Assembly (NCBI GenBank): GCA_945643635.1
Contig: CALZFC010000027.1
Location: 2,862,001-2,926,000 of the forward strand
Reading direction: 5' to 3'
Length of the DNA: 64,000 bases
From: Allodiplogaster sudhausi
Taxonomy: Eukaryota; Nematoda; Chromadorea; Rhabditida; Diplogasteridae
Below, piece after piece: positions 21,668 through 33,500 of the stretch (the first letter of the stretch is position 1; each line of letters opens with the position of its first letter). The position numbers and the translations under genes were made by a program. The notes beneath the pieces are model-generated. The model did no database searches, was not told the origin of the DNA, and saw only the letters and a list, made by a program, of their open reading frames with translations.

Positions 21668-24600
21668 TTAATATTCCTTTCTTTTCCACTGACCGCCACC
21701 ACCTCCGCCTCTTCTCATCCCGGCCAACTGCTGCTCGAGCTGACGGCGATGTTCGGCAGCTTGCGCCAGCATTGATTGCTATAGAAAAAGTAGTTCAGGG
21801 GTAGCTCGAAATAATCAATACCCGCCAATTATAACAATAGTCTACCCTGGAAAACAATTGAAGAGTAACTTAAGGGAGTATCACAAAAGCATGCAATGAC
21901 GTTGTATCCAAAAACATATGAATTTCAAGTTGAGAAAGGTTTTTTTTCTTCATTTCATCAGTCTCTTCTCATTAAAAATTGAAGAGACATACAAAATGAA
22001 GAAATACATATTTCTCTTATTCCGACACTTTCTGTATTTAGGTTAGTACAAATCAACGAGCGCGTTACCTGATGCTCGAGGATGGCCAGCTGCTCGCTCT
22101 GCCGTTTCACGAGCGAATTCTTATCCGCGTCTTCGGCCGCGCTTCGCTCGGCTGCCTCGGCCTTCTGCTGCGCCATCTCCTGCTCCAGACGCGCCATGTT
22201 CGCCTCAGTTTCGGACTTGGCGCCAGCCAGCTCGGATAGGTCCTTTGAGAGGAATGCCCTTCTCTTTTTCTTTATGACCAACACCGTATTTTCTCTATTA
22301 GTACACCCGGGTTTCTATTTTTCAATACCCTTGCAGGGGAGTGGCACTATTAGAGGGAGGGGTACTATTTTTCAATGTGAGCTACTAAAAGTTTGATAAC
22401 AAAATTTTTTGCTCAAAAAGGAAGAATCATAGCTCGAATTCTATGGAATCATCACTGTCATATCCAATTTACCACATATCTTGAATGGATTTGCCATCGT
22501 TTCATTGGAGAGAGCATCCCATACCTCCAAGATCCATTCAACGTATATCTCGAGTTGAGGTCTTAGACTGTTAGGGGGGGGGCACTATTGGAGGGGGGGG
22601 AGGTTCTACTAGAGGGATTGTTCTATTTTTCAATGGCACTTTCAGAGGGAGATACTATTAGAGGGGGGGGGGGGTTCTAATGAAGGGGGGGGGGAACTAA
22701 TTGAGAAAATATGGTAATTTGTTTAAGAGTTTATTTATGTCTTTTTATACTCAAACAATATTAAAATGAACATATTTATATTGAACAAAAAGCTCATATT
22801 TTAAGTAAATATTTGAAAAGTAAAATTAATTAAAATATGCACCCTCTGATACATCGCCCTCATCTCCTCGGTCGCCCCCTTCATTTCCTCCTCGAGCCGG
22901 CTCATCTGCTCCTCGAGTGCCTCTGCTCGCGCCCTCTGCGCCTCCATCTCAACCCGGCACTTCTCGGTTGCTGCCGCCATCTCGGCGATGCGCGCATCAT
23001 GCTCGGCCTGTCGCCGTCGCGACTCGGCGGCGCGTGCGACGGCGTCGTTGAGCGCGCCGAATGTCTTCCGACGCGAATAGTATTGTAAAATACCTTGTTT
23101 TATATGGTACTTGCACCAAATTTGGTGTTTGTTACACTTTACGGAAGCATAATATGTGATGTAGTCTACCAAATAATTATAGTGATCAATTTCTTTATTT
23201 ATTTGTTCAAAAGATAAGAGATACGTACAACTAGAAGGCAAACCTCAATGGCGCCAGTGAAATTTGCTTCGGCCTCGTCATCGAAGATAACTGCGGCATG
23301 GACACTGAAAAATATTGCTGTGAAATACAGCCAACAATTCTATATATCGATGGTAGACATACGCATCCCTGGCATTTGCACAGCATCTCTGGTGCAGATC
23401 ACTGAAGCCGTCGACTGAGAGACCATCTGATGCCACATCGAGGGCCTTCAACAGATGCATAAGGTATGTTTTTCATTAAATTCGCATTTGCAGGTGGAAA
23501 ATTACTGAAATGTTGAAATTACAACTGCAAAAAAAGAAAACAAATCGCTCCATGTGGTATTATATTTTTACCAAGTTGATACATAGTATCTGGTACAATA
23601 AAAAAATTTCATATACATATAAAAGTACCTTTCGCATTTCTTGCCCATAGAACCGCAACGCGTCACGAGACGCGACGCGTGCGGCCACCTTCTTGTTCGC
23701 GGTGACGACATCTTGAGCTAGCAGCGCACCATGCTCATTCTGCTGGACCGCTGCGCAAAGTGCCTGAGATTTTCTTCTTCTTTTCTCTTTTTTTTCTTCA
23801 AATACCTAAGTAAGATATATTTTGTAATAAAATTTTTTTACTTAGCTATTTGAAGAATCATTTACAACAACAAGAATGATATTCTCGATTACAATAATAA
23901 AATACGGTTCTCTTTGACCTTGATATATGCGATAATGTCGTCCACCTTGCAGGGCAGACCGTTGATCTTCTTGAAGATGCTCGATCGATCTTTGCCTTTC
24001 CGCTCGGCTCCCTCTCCTTCGGCAACTTCGCTTAAGCAGCTAAAGAAGACGCGTTGAGCAGCATCTCCGACGACCTCCAGGAAGTATTCGTCAATCTCTG
24101 TAAACTAATGATAATTTTCTGGCTTTTTTTTGACGACTCAACACTTAAAAAATATATCTATTATCTTTTATATTTCTCTTTGAAAATTATTTTGATTGCT
24201 TTCCCCAACTAATTAAAAAAATAAATGTATGTGCATGCAAAGATAAATGATTCGACACCTTCAACAGGCGTTCCATTCTCAATCGCCGTCTCGCCATCTT
24301 TCGTTCGATTGTAACGTGAGCCTTCCGAGATGGCAATGCCCGGATGAGGAAGGAGAATCGCACCGGCGGAAGCGTAGAACTTGGCAATGTTTCGAACGAT
24401 CTGTCAGGCGCAAACAAAATCACGAGTCAGTTGTAGTAAACTTTTCAAACAAAAAAGATGCATATAAAAATAACTTACCAATATACATATGAATGTGTCA
24501 TGGATATATAGGAAAATATAAAGATAAAGTTACTTCTAGAATGACACTTGTCCTTATCGAACCTCTCCTTGCTGCTCGATAAAATCGTCATTCTCTTGCA

Positions 24601-25138
24601 TTCCATATGGGAAGGAAACGGCCAGTCGCGTACGCAGAAATACAAAGACTAAATGTATAAATAAAACGTATTATGGCCTGCTGATATCACTTTCCCCAAA
24701 ATCGATCACAGCCCAACCTGAAAGACAGCTTCGGCATGTTCTCCACTATCGAGCGTCGCAGAAAGTTCGCTTGCATACTTTAGAATCATTTCGTAGTACT
24801 TGCAGAGATTTGACTGAAAAAGGCAAGGAAATCACACTGACACACAAAAGGGTCTCTTTGACAAGGTGGTGTTAAGAGTGTGTGCCCCATGGGTTAACAG
24901 ATAGTATTGCGGATAGAGAGCACTCTAAGTAGAGTTGTATCAGCATGGAGTTTTAAGTTCGGATAGCCCGTACTTAATGTATATCCTAGTAACGGATATT
25001 TTTTATGTTCACATCTGCTCGATGCATAATGTTGATGAGCTGGACAGAGGAGATGAGTGTCGAGAGGGCGAAGAGAGTGTACGTCAAGTTCTCATCTTCC
25101 TTCGACTCCATCGGGTCAAAGAGGCCTTGGATGTCGAC
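21668..25138 (-). pseudogene. atlastin/GBP-like large GTPase with coiled-coil tail (gene 2), 5' truncated
   Basis: Exons: 25138-25013 (VDIQGLFDP, FALSTLISSVQ), 24813-24718, 24648-24563 (FCVRDWPFP), 24400-24259 (ILLPHPGIAIS), 24097-23919 (EIDEYFLEVVGDA, IIAYIK), 23763-23629 (DVVTANKKVAARV), 23445-23363, 23304-23244, 23064-22843 (heptad-rich EEQMSRLEEEMKGATEE), 22242-22069, 21778-21668 (LEQQLAGMRRGGGGGGQW, stop). Splice phases agree throughout. It is the paralogue of the gene at 14.2-18.2 kb, in convergent orientation, and keeps the G3 aspartate (DIQG) and RDW. The 24,648-24,563 exon is 86 nt where 87 is required, so the frame slips by one base after RDWPFP. Exons carrying the P-loop are not found to the right; the inverted duplication and large palindrome begin there. 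It is a truncated gene, or its 5' end has been moved elsewhere. Confidence 0.75.
22284..22714. mobile_element. TA-flanked MITE with G-run modules, copy 2
   Basis: The same termini as the element at 2,838-3,025 (CCGTATTTTCTCTATTAGT at the left, AATTGAGAAAATATGG at the right, then TA). The interior has G-homopolymer modules and ACTATTTTTCAATG, plus about 160 bp of unrelated sequence (22,400-22,560). It lies in an intron of gene 2. Confidence 0.65.
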
Positions 25139-25169
25139 CTGAGAATGCCGTGAAAAGTGCGCTGCGTGA
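24911..25169. repeat. 259-bp inverted repeat, left arm
   Basis: Reverse-complementary to 25,457-25,715 with only a few mismatches. It carries the gene 2 exon at 25,013-25,138 and its flanks. The 287-bp spacer between arms contains a (CT)n tract. Confidence 0.9.
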
Positions 25170-25217
25170 CATCGTGCTTACTCTACAGGGAGCCACTGCA
25201 TTCGTGCTCGTCAGTGT

Positions 25218-25330
25218 ACTTCTCTCTCTCTCTCTCTGTCTCTGTCTCTCTCTCTCTCTCTGTCTCTCTCATTATCTCCTCCCTAGCGTTCTCTCTCTCC
25301 TTCTCTCTTCATATCCTTACTTTTTTCTGC
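25218..25330. repeat. (CT)n tract in inverted-repeat spacer
   Basis: CT/TCTG-rich stretch between the two 259-bp arms. Such tracts can form triplex DNA and may have promoted the rearrangement. Confidence 0.85.
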
Positions 25331-25456
25331 CATCATTTCTTTCGCGTTTGCTGAACTAAATACCGTTGGTTATTTCAAAGAGTAGTTGCTTTTTATGGTT
25401 TTCGGAGCAGCGTTTCAAAAAAGACAGAATAAAAAAAAGTGAGCGAGCCACTCTTA

Positions 25457-25715
25457 TCACGCAGCGCACTTTTCACGGCATTCTCAGGTCGACATCCAAG
25501 GCCTCTTTGACCCGATGGAGTCGAAGGAAGATGAGAACTTGACGTACACTCTCTTCGCCCTCTCGACACTCATCTCCTCTCTCCAGCTCATCAACATTAT
25601 GCATCGAGCAGAGGTGAACATAAAAAATATCCGTTACTAGGATATATATTAAGTACGGGCTATCCGAACTTAAAACTCCATGCTGATACAACTCTACTTA
25701 GAGTGCTCTCTATCC
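25457..25715. repeat. 259-bp inverted repeat, right arm, with orphan exon
   Basis: Plus-strand copy of the gene 2 exon at 25,488-25,613 (VDIQGLFDPMESKEDE, STLISSLQLINIM), with intact acceptor TCTCAG and donor GTGAAC. No other exons of the gene follow in this orientation. The arm ends at CTCTATCC, 4 bp before the large palindrome begins, so the exon is an orphan by-product of rearrangement. Confidence 0.9.
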
Positions 25716-25809
25716 TATTGAACTTGGGCTTTTCTAGTTTTTTTTCTTTTCCTTTACAAAGTAAACAGTTGGTAGATAAAACAGAGAAACTGTTGCATAA
25801 ACAACACAG

Positions 25810-27368
25810 GTGGACTACGTCTGCGTCGGAACGGGCACGAGCGGCTCGGCGACCGGCATTGCGATGACGATCAAGGAACGCTGCCCGACGGCCAAGGTTT
25901 GTGTTCTTGGCAGAGTGCCAATGCTTTTCAATTTATTATTTATTTCGATTGAAAAAATTAAAATTATTAATTTTTACTCTTTATTCGCATACATACATAC
26001 AAACATACTACATGATGATAGAATGACACTTATGCTTATATAAAGCTAAAAGAAATGACAGAAGAAAATGAGAGAGAATCATAAATATCCGAGATAATCC
26101 GTTACGATTAATTTCCTTTTTCATTCCAACTTCATATCTACATACAAACCATATTACAGATCATTGGCGTGGACCCGCACGGGTCCATCCTCGCGAATCC
26201 GGAAGAGACCGAGACGAGCTTTTATGAGGCAAGAAATCAAAAACGATTTTTTTTTCGATTCTGACTAATACTTTCTTTTTCTACGAATATGCTTGCTACT
26301 GATGTGCCTTTTAAGCATTTTTAAGTCTGCAACCTATTGAGAATGATCGATGATTAAATTAGTCCGTAAATACTACGTTATTTAAAAAAAACAAATATGG
26401 TTATTGTCTCTTTACAGGTCGAGGGAGTCGGCTACGACTTTGTGCCCGGCGTGCTCAAGCGGCCCGTCATCGACGTCTGGGCCAAGTCATACGACAAGGT
26501 ATGAAGTTGTTTTAAAGTTTTTTTTCAGTCTTTTTAAACCATCTATTTTTCTTTAATAAATAATTTCTCAATAAAATTGTGTGGCAGGCATACCAATCTA
26601 TCTCAAAAAAATTTCTATGTATGCTTAAAAAAAGCTTGTATATTTGTAAATCACTCTCTTGTTCTTCCAGTCGTCGTTCGAGACTGCGCGTGAGCTGCTG
26701 TCGAAGGAAGGCCTTCTGTGCGGCGGCAGCTCGGGCGCGAACGTCCACTCGGCCCTCGAGGTCGCCAAGGGCCTGCCGAAGGAGGCGTGCGTTGTCGCGC
26801 TCCTCCCCGACGGCGTGCCGCAACTACTTGTCAGCGAAACTCACTCTCTCCCTCTATCTCTCTCTCTCTATCTCTCTCTCTCTCCGTCTTTCTCTATTTC
26901 TCTTTCTTACTCTCTCTCTCTCTGTCTTTCTCTATTTCTCTTTCTCATTCTCTCTCTATTTCTCTATCTCACTCTCTGTCTTTCTCTCTATTTCTCTTTC
27001 TCTCTCTCCATCTTTCTCATTCTCTCTCTCTCTGTCTTTCTCTCTACTTATCTTTCTCTATCTCCTTCTTTCTCACCCTCTCTCTATTACAATCTCCCTC
27101 TCTTTCTCTCCCTTTCTCTCTCTCCCTCTTTCTCGCTCTCTTTCTCACTCTCTTTCTCACATTCTCTCTCTCTCTCTTCCTACTTACTTAAAGTAGCACA
27201 AAACTCACTCTTGAATTCGCATCCTTTTCCTGACACAAGTGTGATTTACAGTGTTGCAATTATACAAAGTGAATCGAAACTCTTCATTTATGTACATATG
27301 TATGTTCTTTCAGGACTAAATTCCTCTCGGACGACTGGATGTTTGCCCGCCATTACCATTTGATGTAG
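25810..27368 (+). pseudogene. cystathionine beta-synthase C-terminal half, left-arm copy
   Basis: Exons 25810-25896, 26160-26228, 26418-26498, 26671-26829, 27314-27368 mirror the right-arm copy. Two changes stand out: the glycine-rich loop reads GTGTSGSATG rather than [10 protein letters not shown], and the fourth exon has one extra C (159 instead of 158 nt), shifting the frame before the conserved [11 protein letters not shown] end. The exon for [19 protein letters not shown], present next to the right arm, is absent because the arm begins inside that intron. It is an inactive partial duplicate. Confidence 0.8.
26843..27180. repeat. (CT)n tract in CBS intron (left arm)
   Basis: About 340 bp of interrupted CTCT/TTTCT between the last two CBS exons. 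The right-arm counterpart is at 42,863-43,206. Confidence 0.95.
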
Positions 27369-28189
27369 GATGAAATTGTTTTTTTTTCACATTTCCAAAC
27401 TCTAAAACAACCGCTTCGTAATCAAATCAAACTATTCTTTAGAACAATTCAAACTAACAAATATATGTTTTTCCTTTTTCATTATTTACCAGCGAATTTA
27501 GACAACAACTCATTTCGTACGTGATATTGTGAAACATTCTTTTTTTGTCTAGTTCTTCGGTACTTTTTTTCTTTTGTTCGAATGCCTTTCATCGCTTGTG
27601 TGATTCCACAAAATTGCAGTCTTATTCTCGCTGTGCGCTAATTATAGAATGGCGAACGAATATGGAATTATCATGCATTACAAAAAAAATTGTTGATCTT
27701 ATTCAAAAATAAACAAGCAAGAGTTTAGTTGTTTTCTCTTATTTACATGTTTCCAAGTTAGAGATATGACAAGATGCATTACAAATTTGCCCGTACATCT
27801 TCTTATTTACGGTCTGTCTCTACTTTTTCAAGCAATCCAAAATGCTTCAATGAGTTCCACAGACGTTCTCCTCCAGATGCCGTTATTTCCTTTTGACGGA
27901 GTATTTCGACAACCGTCAAATTTGGTCTCTTTCTCGTAGTTTTTCCTCCTCCTCCTCTTCTTTCTTTCCTGGAGGTGCACTCCACCAATAGGTCTCGATC
28001 TGGAAAAAAAAATGTTTGAAAAATTTATGCACATTACGAAGTTTCCTCTTCCATTTAATTGGCGATGTCGATATTATTTCCGTCTTTAGAGATGGATCAC
28101 AATGGAAGATTAAATTATATCCATTAAAAATGCATGAATTTTTAGTTTCATTCTTCCATTATGATGGTATACAAAGCAGCAAAATAAAG

Positions 28190-28311
28190 GACACAGACGC
28201 GATCCTGACGGAAGAAGACGCTTGCAACCTCGTGCCGGATGGCGGGCCGGGCGAGAAGGCCTTCGACAGCGCCGTCCTCGGCATGGGCCCCGACGGCTGC
28301 CTCGTCTACAC
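28190..28311 (+). pseudogene. unrecognised exon interrupted by hAT insertion (left arm)
   Basis: The frame TEEDACNLVPDGGPGEKAFD then SAVLGMGPDGCLVYT runs into the hAT terminus at 28,312. In the right arm the sequence beyond the transposon (minus strand from 38,474) continues the frame as LTCTGTQATIEVGF. The short stretch AFDSAVLGMGPDG resembles the 6-phosphogluconolactonase motif LGMGPDGH, while the Cys-containing continuation does not, so the identity stays open. The right-arm copy at 41,743-41,860 has several substitutions. Confidence 0.35.
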
Positions 28312-28324
28312 CAGGGGTGTATCG

Positions 28325-28361
<37 letters not shown>

Positions 28362-29973
28362 CCTTTTTTCTCGTCCGAATTCCGATTTCCGAATTCCGTT
28401 TTAAAAGGAAGCCGTCCGAATTCCGAATTCCGTTATGAAGGCTATTTCTTCGGAATTTTTTTCGGAATTTAGTAGCTTAGATGCAGTCGAACGGACAGCC
28501 TTGTTCTGTCATTTTATATGACAGTGCAAAGTGAACTGTTAACATTGCGACATGCATTGTTCTTGATAGTTTGAGTGCAATGGTGAACCTTTTAGATTGA
28601 GATTGTTTCGTTAGGTCGCGTTTCGTCATTTTCATCTTAATTTTTTTTCTTCCAACATATTGTCTGTTATTATTTATTATTTGCAGGTCCCGAATGGGGA
28701 AGCATGGAAAAATGCTTACACCCGTTTGGGCTTATTTCGAGAAGATTGATGTGGACAAGAATGTGGTAAAGTGCAAAGCCTGCGACTACACCAAGAGCCT
28801 CGGTGACGATGCCTCCACGAATTGTATGACATCCCATCTAAGAAGCAAGCACAAGGACCTTTTCAAGGAAATGCAAATTGAGAAGGAAAGTAAAGAAAGG
28901 TATGCGGAATAATGGTTCAACATGTTGTCTCACAAATTATTTTAAATTCTGATGCGTACATAGTTATTTGTAAGTCACAATCGCTTTTCAAATATTTTTT
29001 TTGTTGTTTCAATTGCAGGCAGAAGATTAACGATGTCAAGAAAGCGGCCCTTTGCAAGCAGTTTTTTCATCCGAAGGGTCCAGCAGCGTCCTCTTCACAT
29101 GTTGCTTCGACTTCCTCGCAGAAGACGAGCAGTGATCTTCCTTCGAAGTCCTCCACTCAGACTCCACTAGCTGATTTCGTCAACCAGTGGACAGCTGAAG
29201 GCAAGAAGAGCGTTGCTGTTGATAGAGCCATCGCTGAGATGATGGCACCTGATCTGATGCCGTTCAATACTGATGAAAAGAGAGGGTTCGGCCGGCTTTT
29301 GAAGCTTCTCTGCCCTCACTACAAGCTAAAGTCAGCTTTATTTCTTTTCATTTTCCTCTGCTCGGTCTAGATTTGTTCCGCTGAAAGGGATACTTATCTT
29401 CATTTAGGAAACGGCAATTTCACGTCAACGAACTGGATGAGTGCAAGAGTCAACTGTCGACGCGCATCCTGGAAGATCTGAGACGGGTGCCTTTTCTTTC
29501 CTTCACGACGGATGTTTGGAGCTCGACTGACAGCACTCATTCTCTCCTCTCCCTGACTGCTCACTTCATTGACGACAACATGTTCCCGCAGTTCCTCGTC
29601 CTGGGCGCACTCCCAATGAAAGACAGACACTTCGCTATTAATATCAAGGTACATATTTTTTGATATTCGAATAGTTAAACGATTTGAATAATTTGGTTTC
29701 TTTATTGCATTGTTCTTTTTCATTTCAGACGCTGATCGAAAGGTGTCTTAGCGAGTACAGCATTGACACCTCAAAGGTGCACTTGTTCCTCCGAGACGCT
29801 GCCAGCTCGATGAAGGCGGCAACTGAGCTGCTCGACGAAGATTCCTTCGACTGCTTTGCTCATCGACTGAACCTGGTGGTGCAAGACGGGCTGAGAGCGG
29901 TATCCGGTTACGAAGAATTACTCGACAAAATCCAACGGCTCATTCGGAAGGTGCGGACGTCAGAGCGTCACAC
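28312..29973 (+). mobile_element. hAT transposon, left-arm copy, 3' truncated
   Basis: Begins with the terminus CAGGGGTGTATCGGAATTCC right after the 8-bp GTCTACAC. It carries subterminal GGAATTC repeats and transposase exons for the BED zinc finger (28,694 on), the linker and the RNase H-like region (FTTDVWSSTDS, RDAASSMKAA, CFAHRLNLVVQDGL). It stops inside the transposase after RTSERHT at 29,973, where the next palindrome block is joined. Same element as 38,483-41,734. Confidence 0.9.
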
Positions 29974-30659
29974 AGAGATGGATCACGATGGAAGAATAAA
30001 TTATATCCATTAAAATGTAAGAATTTTCAGTGGATATTTTATATTCTTCCATTATGATCTTAACGGATGGTATACAAAAAAACAGCAAAAAAAGGACACT
30101 GACACGATCCTGATTGAAGAAGACGCTTGCAATCAGGCGCATTTTTCGCAGTTGCTGCGGTGTAAATCGATTCTTCCTAAAACTTTTTCCATTTCTCATA
30201 AAGTATGAAAGTGCTATTAGAAAAAAATATAGAATCAATTCAAGGAAATCTGCCTGTGAATTAGTTAGTTTAAAAATGGAAAAACCTAAAGTAGAGCGTA
30301 GAAGCTAGGGGAATGACAAACCCTGCTTCCGTAATATTGTCCGAGCGATCGAACGACAAGAGAGGCAGTAGACCAGCGGGATCGAGGCTTGATAATAGGA
30401 AGAAAAAGAAGAAATAAAACTGTTTAAGCATCTCTCATGAATTAATTAATCTTAATACTTAAAAGTTTCAAATTTTCAAAGTTTATTCCAAAATCAGGGA
30501 TTGGGCCCGGTGGGTTTCGGGGGCTAAGGCAAGATGAAAGGCATAGGGTTTCACGACTGCGGTCCTCATCCATGTATGGGACTGGTTACTAATTAATGTC
30601 TCTCATTAATTAATGTTTAAATGAGCGTGGAAAACAATACTAACGGCTGAACGGTGCAC

Positions 30660-32708
30660 TTGAGCCTCACTGCTGGACTCCGTGGATTCACAATGAAAAT
30701 TCGATCGAGAATCACGTAGATTGCCGAATGAAGCTTGCCGTCGTCACAAAGCTAAACGAACAGAAAAAGAAGAAGAAGAGCACTGATCACTTTTTTCTAA
30801 TGTCATTGTTGACCAAGCAAAGGGGGAAACTAGCTGCTATGAACCAACTCTGTCCAGTAAATGCTGTAAATCTGCGGAAAAGAGAGGCCCTCGTCCCTCT
30901 TTAATGTCATCCTTAAATGAGTTACATTCTTAATGGCTTAATAAGAGCGGTGCTTGTTGGCAGGGACGGAATATAGAGAGAGAGGCGCAGAGGGAACAAG
31001 AAAAAGAGATTGAGAAGAGAGAGAGACGCAGAGGGAACAAGAAAAAGAGACAGAGAAGAGAGAGATACGCAGAGGGAACAAGAAAAAGAGATAGAGAAGA
31101 GAGAGAGACGCAGAGGGAACAAGAAAAAGAGACAGAGAAGAGAGAGAGAGACGCCGAGGGAACAAGAAAAAGAGATAGACACCTCGCTTGGCAAGTAGCC
31201 AATGATGTTGTGTGCTAAATCTCCATAACTCTGGTATTTTTCCATAATTAGCTGCGATTTGCCGTCGCGAACTTGCGCAATGAAGTCCAGAAACTTTCTA
31301 GAATAAGGCTCTTTCTCGCTCTCTAAAATGTATTCAATCAAATATCAAATAGTTTTAATCCATATTTATCAACTGGATATCGTAACTAAAAAACTGAGTT
31401 AAAGATAAGGATGTCCCGCTTTTTGTTCCAATGATTTTTGCTACAAGATTCCGATTTGATGAACTTAAAAAAAGCCAATGTAAAAGAATCAATTATCATA
31501 CGTTCTGGGCTCCTTTGGCGGCACAGAGATATTGCCGGTATAGTCCGCCGAGTAGAGTGAAGCGACTACGATACAGACAACAGTGTAAAATGCTTCGTGT
31601 ACGCGAATTCCTGCAAGATTAGAGAATTAAGAATGTACTTCTACTTTATTTACTGTCACAAACGTGGCAAGTGTACAGAATTAGCATGGTTAAAATACGA
31701 TCGGAAATATGAAGAAAAGTAATTAAAACTAAAATAAAAATGGTACAGGGAGTACAGGATTAGGAGATATATGTAGTGTATTCATAGCTTGAAAACAATA
31801 AGCTCAAAAAAACAACAACTTCTCTTGAACGGTTGGGATAGACGCTCGATTGCGTAGGTCACTGCAACAGCGGCAAGCAGCAAGCCAAAGGCGGGGTAAG
31901 AAAATACGAGAAAGTCAACCAGTCTACGGCTCGGTGAATAGCTCACTTTCTCGAAAAACGACATCTGAACATATTAATATGTATTTAAAAGCTATTTTCA
32001 AGAATGGAAGCGACATGCTTCCATGATTGAAAAATAAACAAATCAGGCACAAAAAAGAACTATACCTGACTGTACATCACTGGCTGGGAAACATGGCCAA
32101 AGTCTCGTAGTCTCTCGGGCCGAAGAAGCTGCAGAAAGGCAAGTTTAAATGAATCAGTAAAAATTTGCATAGTTTCCAGAGTTTCGACACGAAAGACGGC
32201 TTAAGGCGTGGGAAATTTGAAACGACTCTTTCTTATCTTCTTCTAGATCTTGAGCACGCAAAAAAGTGGGCAAGGACGAGAAGATAAATATGAACTGAAA
32301 TTAATTTCTAATGTTAAAATTGCACTCAAAAAAGAAGTTCTTCATACGTGATCGATGTAGGAGCCATCGATTTGGTTCGTCTGAATTAGTCCCAGGATTC
32401 CTGAGTGTCTTCCAGAAACGTCGGGACCAGCTTCATCTAAATGAGCAATCTTGGTCATTTTAGAATTCGGTTTATCATCCGCGAAGAAGGTATTTATAAA
32501 AAAAAAACATTTATAATCAGATTATGTCACACCATAGCTTGCCAAGTGGACGTCGACAATCGACTCGTTCATGGCTTCCGCCCACATGCGCCATATCTCG
32601 CGGTGGATGCCTCGCACCTGGTCGAGTACACGGGAATTGTAGAGATACGGAAAGATGTCGACGGCGCGGTTGGCGCCCGACGACAGGATGATGGTCATTG
32701 AGGATTGT
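30660..32708 (-). CDS. ionotropic glutamate receptor-like channel, front exons
   Basis: Exons: 32708-32533 (MTIILSSGANRAVDIFPYLY...), 32436-32348 (SGILGLIQTNQIDGSYIDH), 32128-32066 (ERLRDFGHVSQPVMYSQ), 31964 to about 31835 (FLVFSYPAFGLLLAAVAVTY, M1), 31610-31502 (FYTVVCIVVASLYSADYTGN, M3, matching the SYTANLAA region), 31322-31183 (KEPYSRKFLDFIAQVRDGKS), 30751-30660 (DDGKLHSAIYVILDRIF). A weaker exon at about 30,500-30,585 reads KPYAFHLALAPE. The order S1, M1, M3, S2 fits the iGluR/IR fold, with most splice phases matching; the M3-to-S2 join is off by one nucleotide. An M4 exon is missing at the expected place to the left, but one exists in the right arm (37,287-37,496). Ligand unknown. Confidence 0.65.
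30973..31178. repeat. 39-41 bp minisatellite, 5 copies
   Basis: Five near-identical units containing CGCAGAGGGAACAAGAAAAA followed by GAGA. They lie in an intron of the ionotropic-receptor gene, just after the donor at 31,183 on the minus strand. Confidence 0.9.
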
Positions 32709-32949
32709 CTGAAAGGCACGCACACAATTTTAAATCACACGGAACGTGTGCGCGTGTCCGCCCTTGTACATCTTGTGCCGATCAATAAAGGGCGTGAACT
32801 CGCTGACTCAGTTGTTATCCTTTCACAATGGCATGTAATCGAACACGTCGAAGAACAGGAATAGATTTATCACTTCAAGTGATCCTCGAGATCAGACCAA
32901 TGAATCGCAACTATACGTCAAAGTAACTAGAAATGTCTAGCTTCTAATT

Positions 32950-33500
32950 ATAGATCTAAAGCTGGAAAGAGGAGGAGGATATGTAGTAATAAAAGAAGAA
33001 ATAAAGAATAAGGAAAGAACAAGTTAAACCCTGAAAAGGAAGAAATCAAAGAAACAAACAAAGAAGAAGGGAATGAGAAGGTTTGTACCCGATGGCCTTG
33101 CGCCTAGAAGAGTGTGGTGGTGGTGGTGTGTGGAGAAAAAGAGAAGAGAAGAGAAGCGGTCACTGGAGAGAGAACCGTGCCACTCGGAGGCAAAACCCTG
33201 GAAATGCACGGTTGAAAGCCGGCCGAGGTTGCGGGTAGCCAATCGCGAGTGGTGACGAAATCGGGAAGGAAAGTATGATAAAAAGGAATCGGCGAGATTC
33301 GCTGATTAAAGACTGGAAGAGAAAAGGAGAGATAAGAGAGAGAGAAAGGAAATGGTGAGAAGCAAGGTTGAGAAATAAGCAAATGAAAAGCAAGTACATA
33401 TGACGAAATAGTAAATAACAACAATATGCTCAAGACTGGCTTACAAGCCAGCAACCGCATTTAAGCATAGCTAAAGGCCCGTATCAATACAAGTAATAAT
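32950..33500. other. unassigned part of left-arm-specific segment
   Basis: GA-rich sequence with a short GGTGGTGGTG run at 33,115. No exon is convincing. It could be the 5' region of the receptor gene or the outer part of the BEL/Pao element. Confidence 0.5.

Noticed and set aside
26579..27363. Long Leu/Ser-rich open frames of up to 230 codons
   Set aside because: They arise from the (CT)n tract in the CBS intron, which is open in several frames on one strand.
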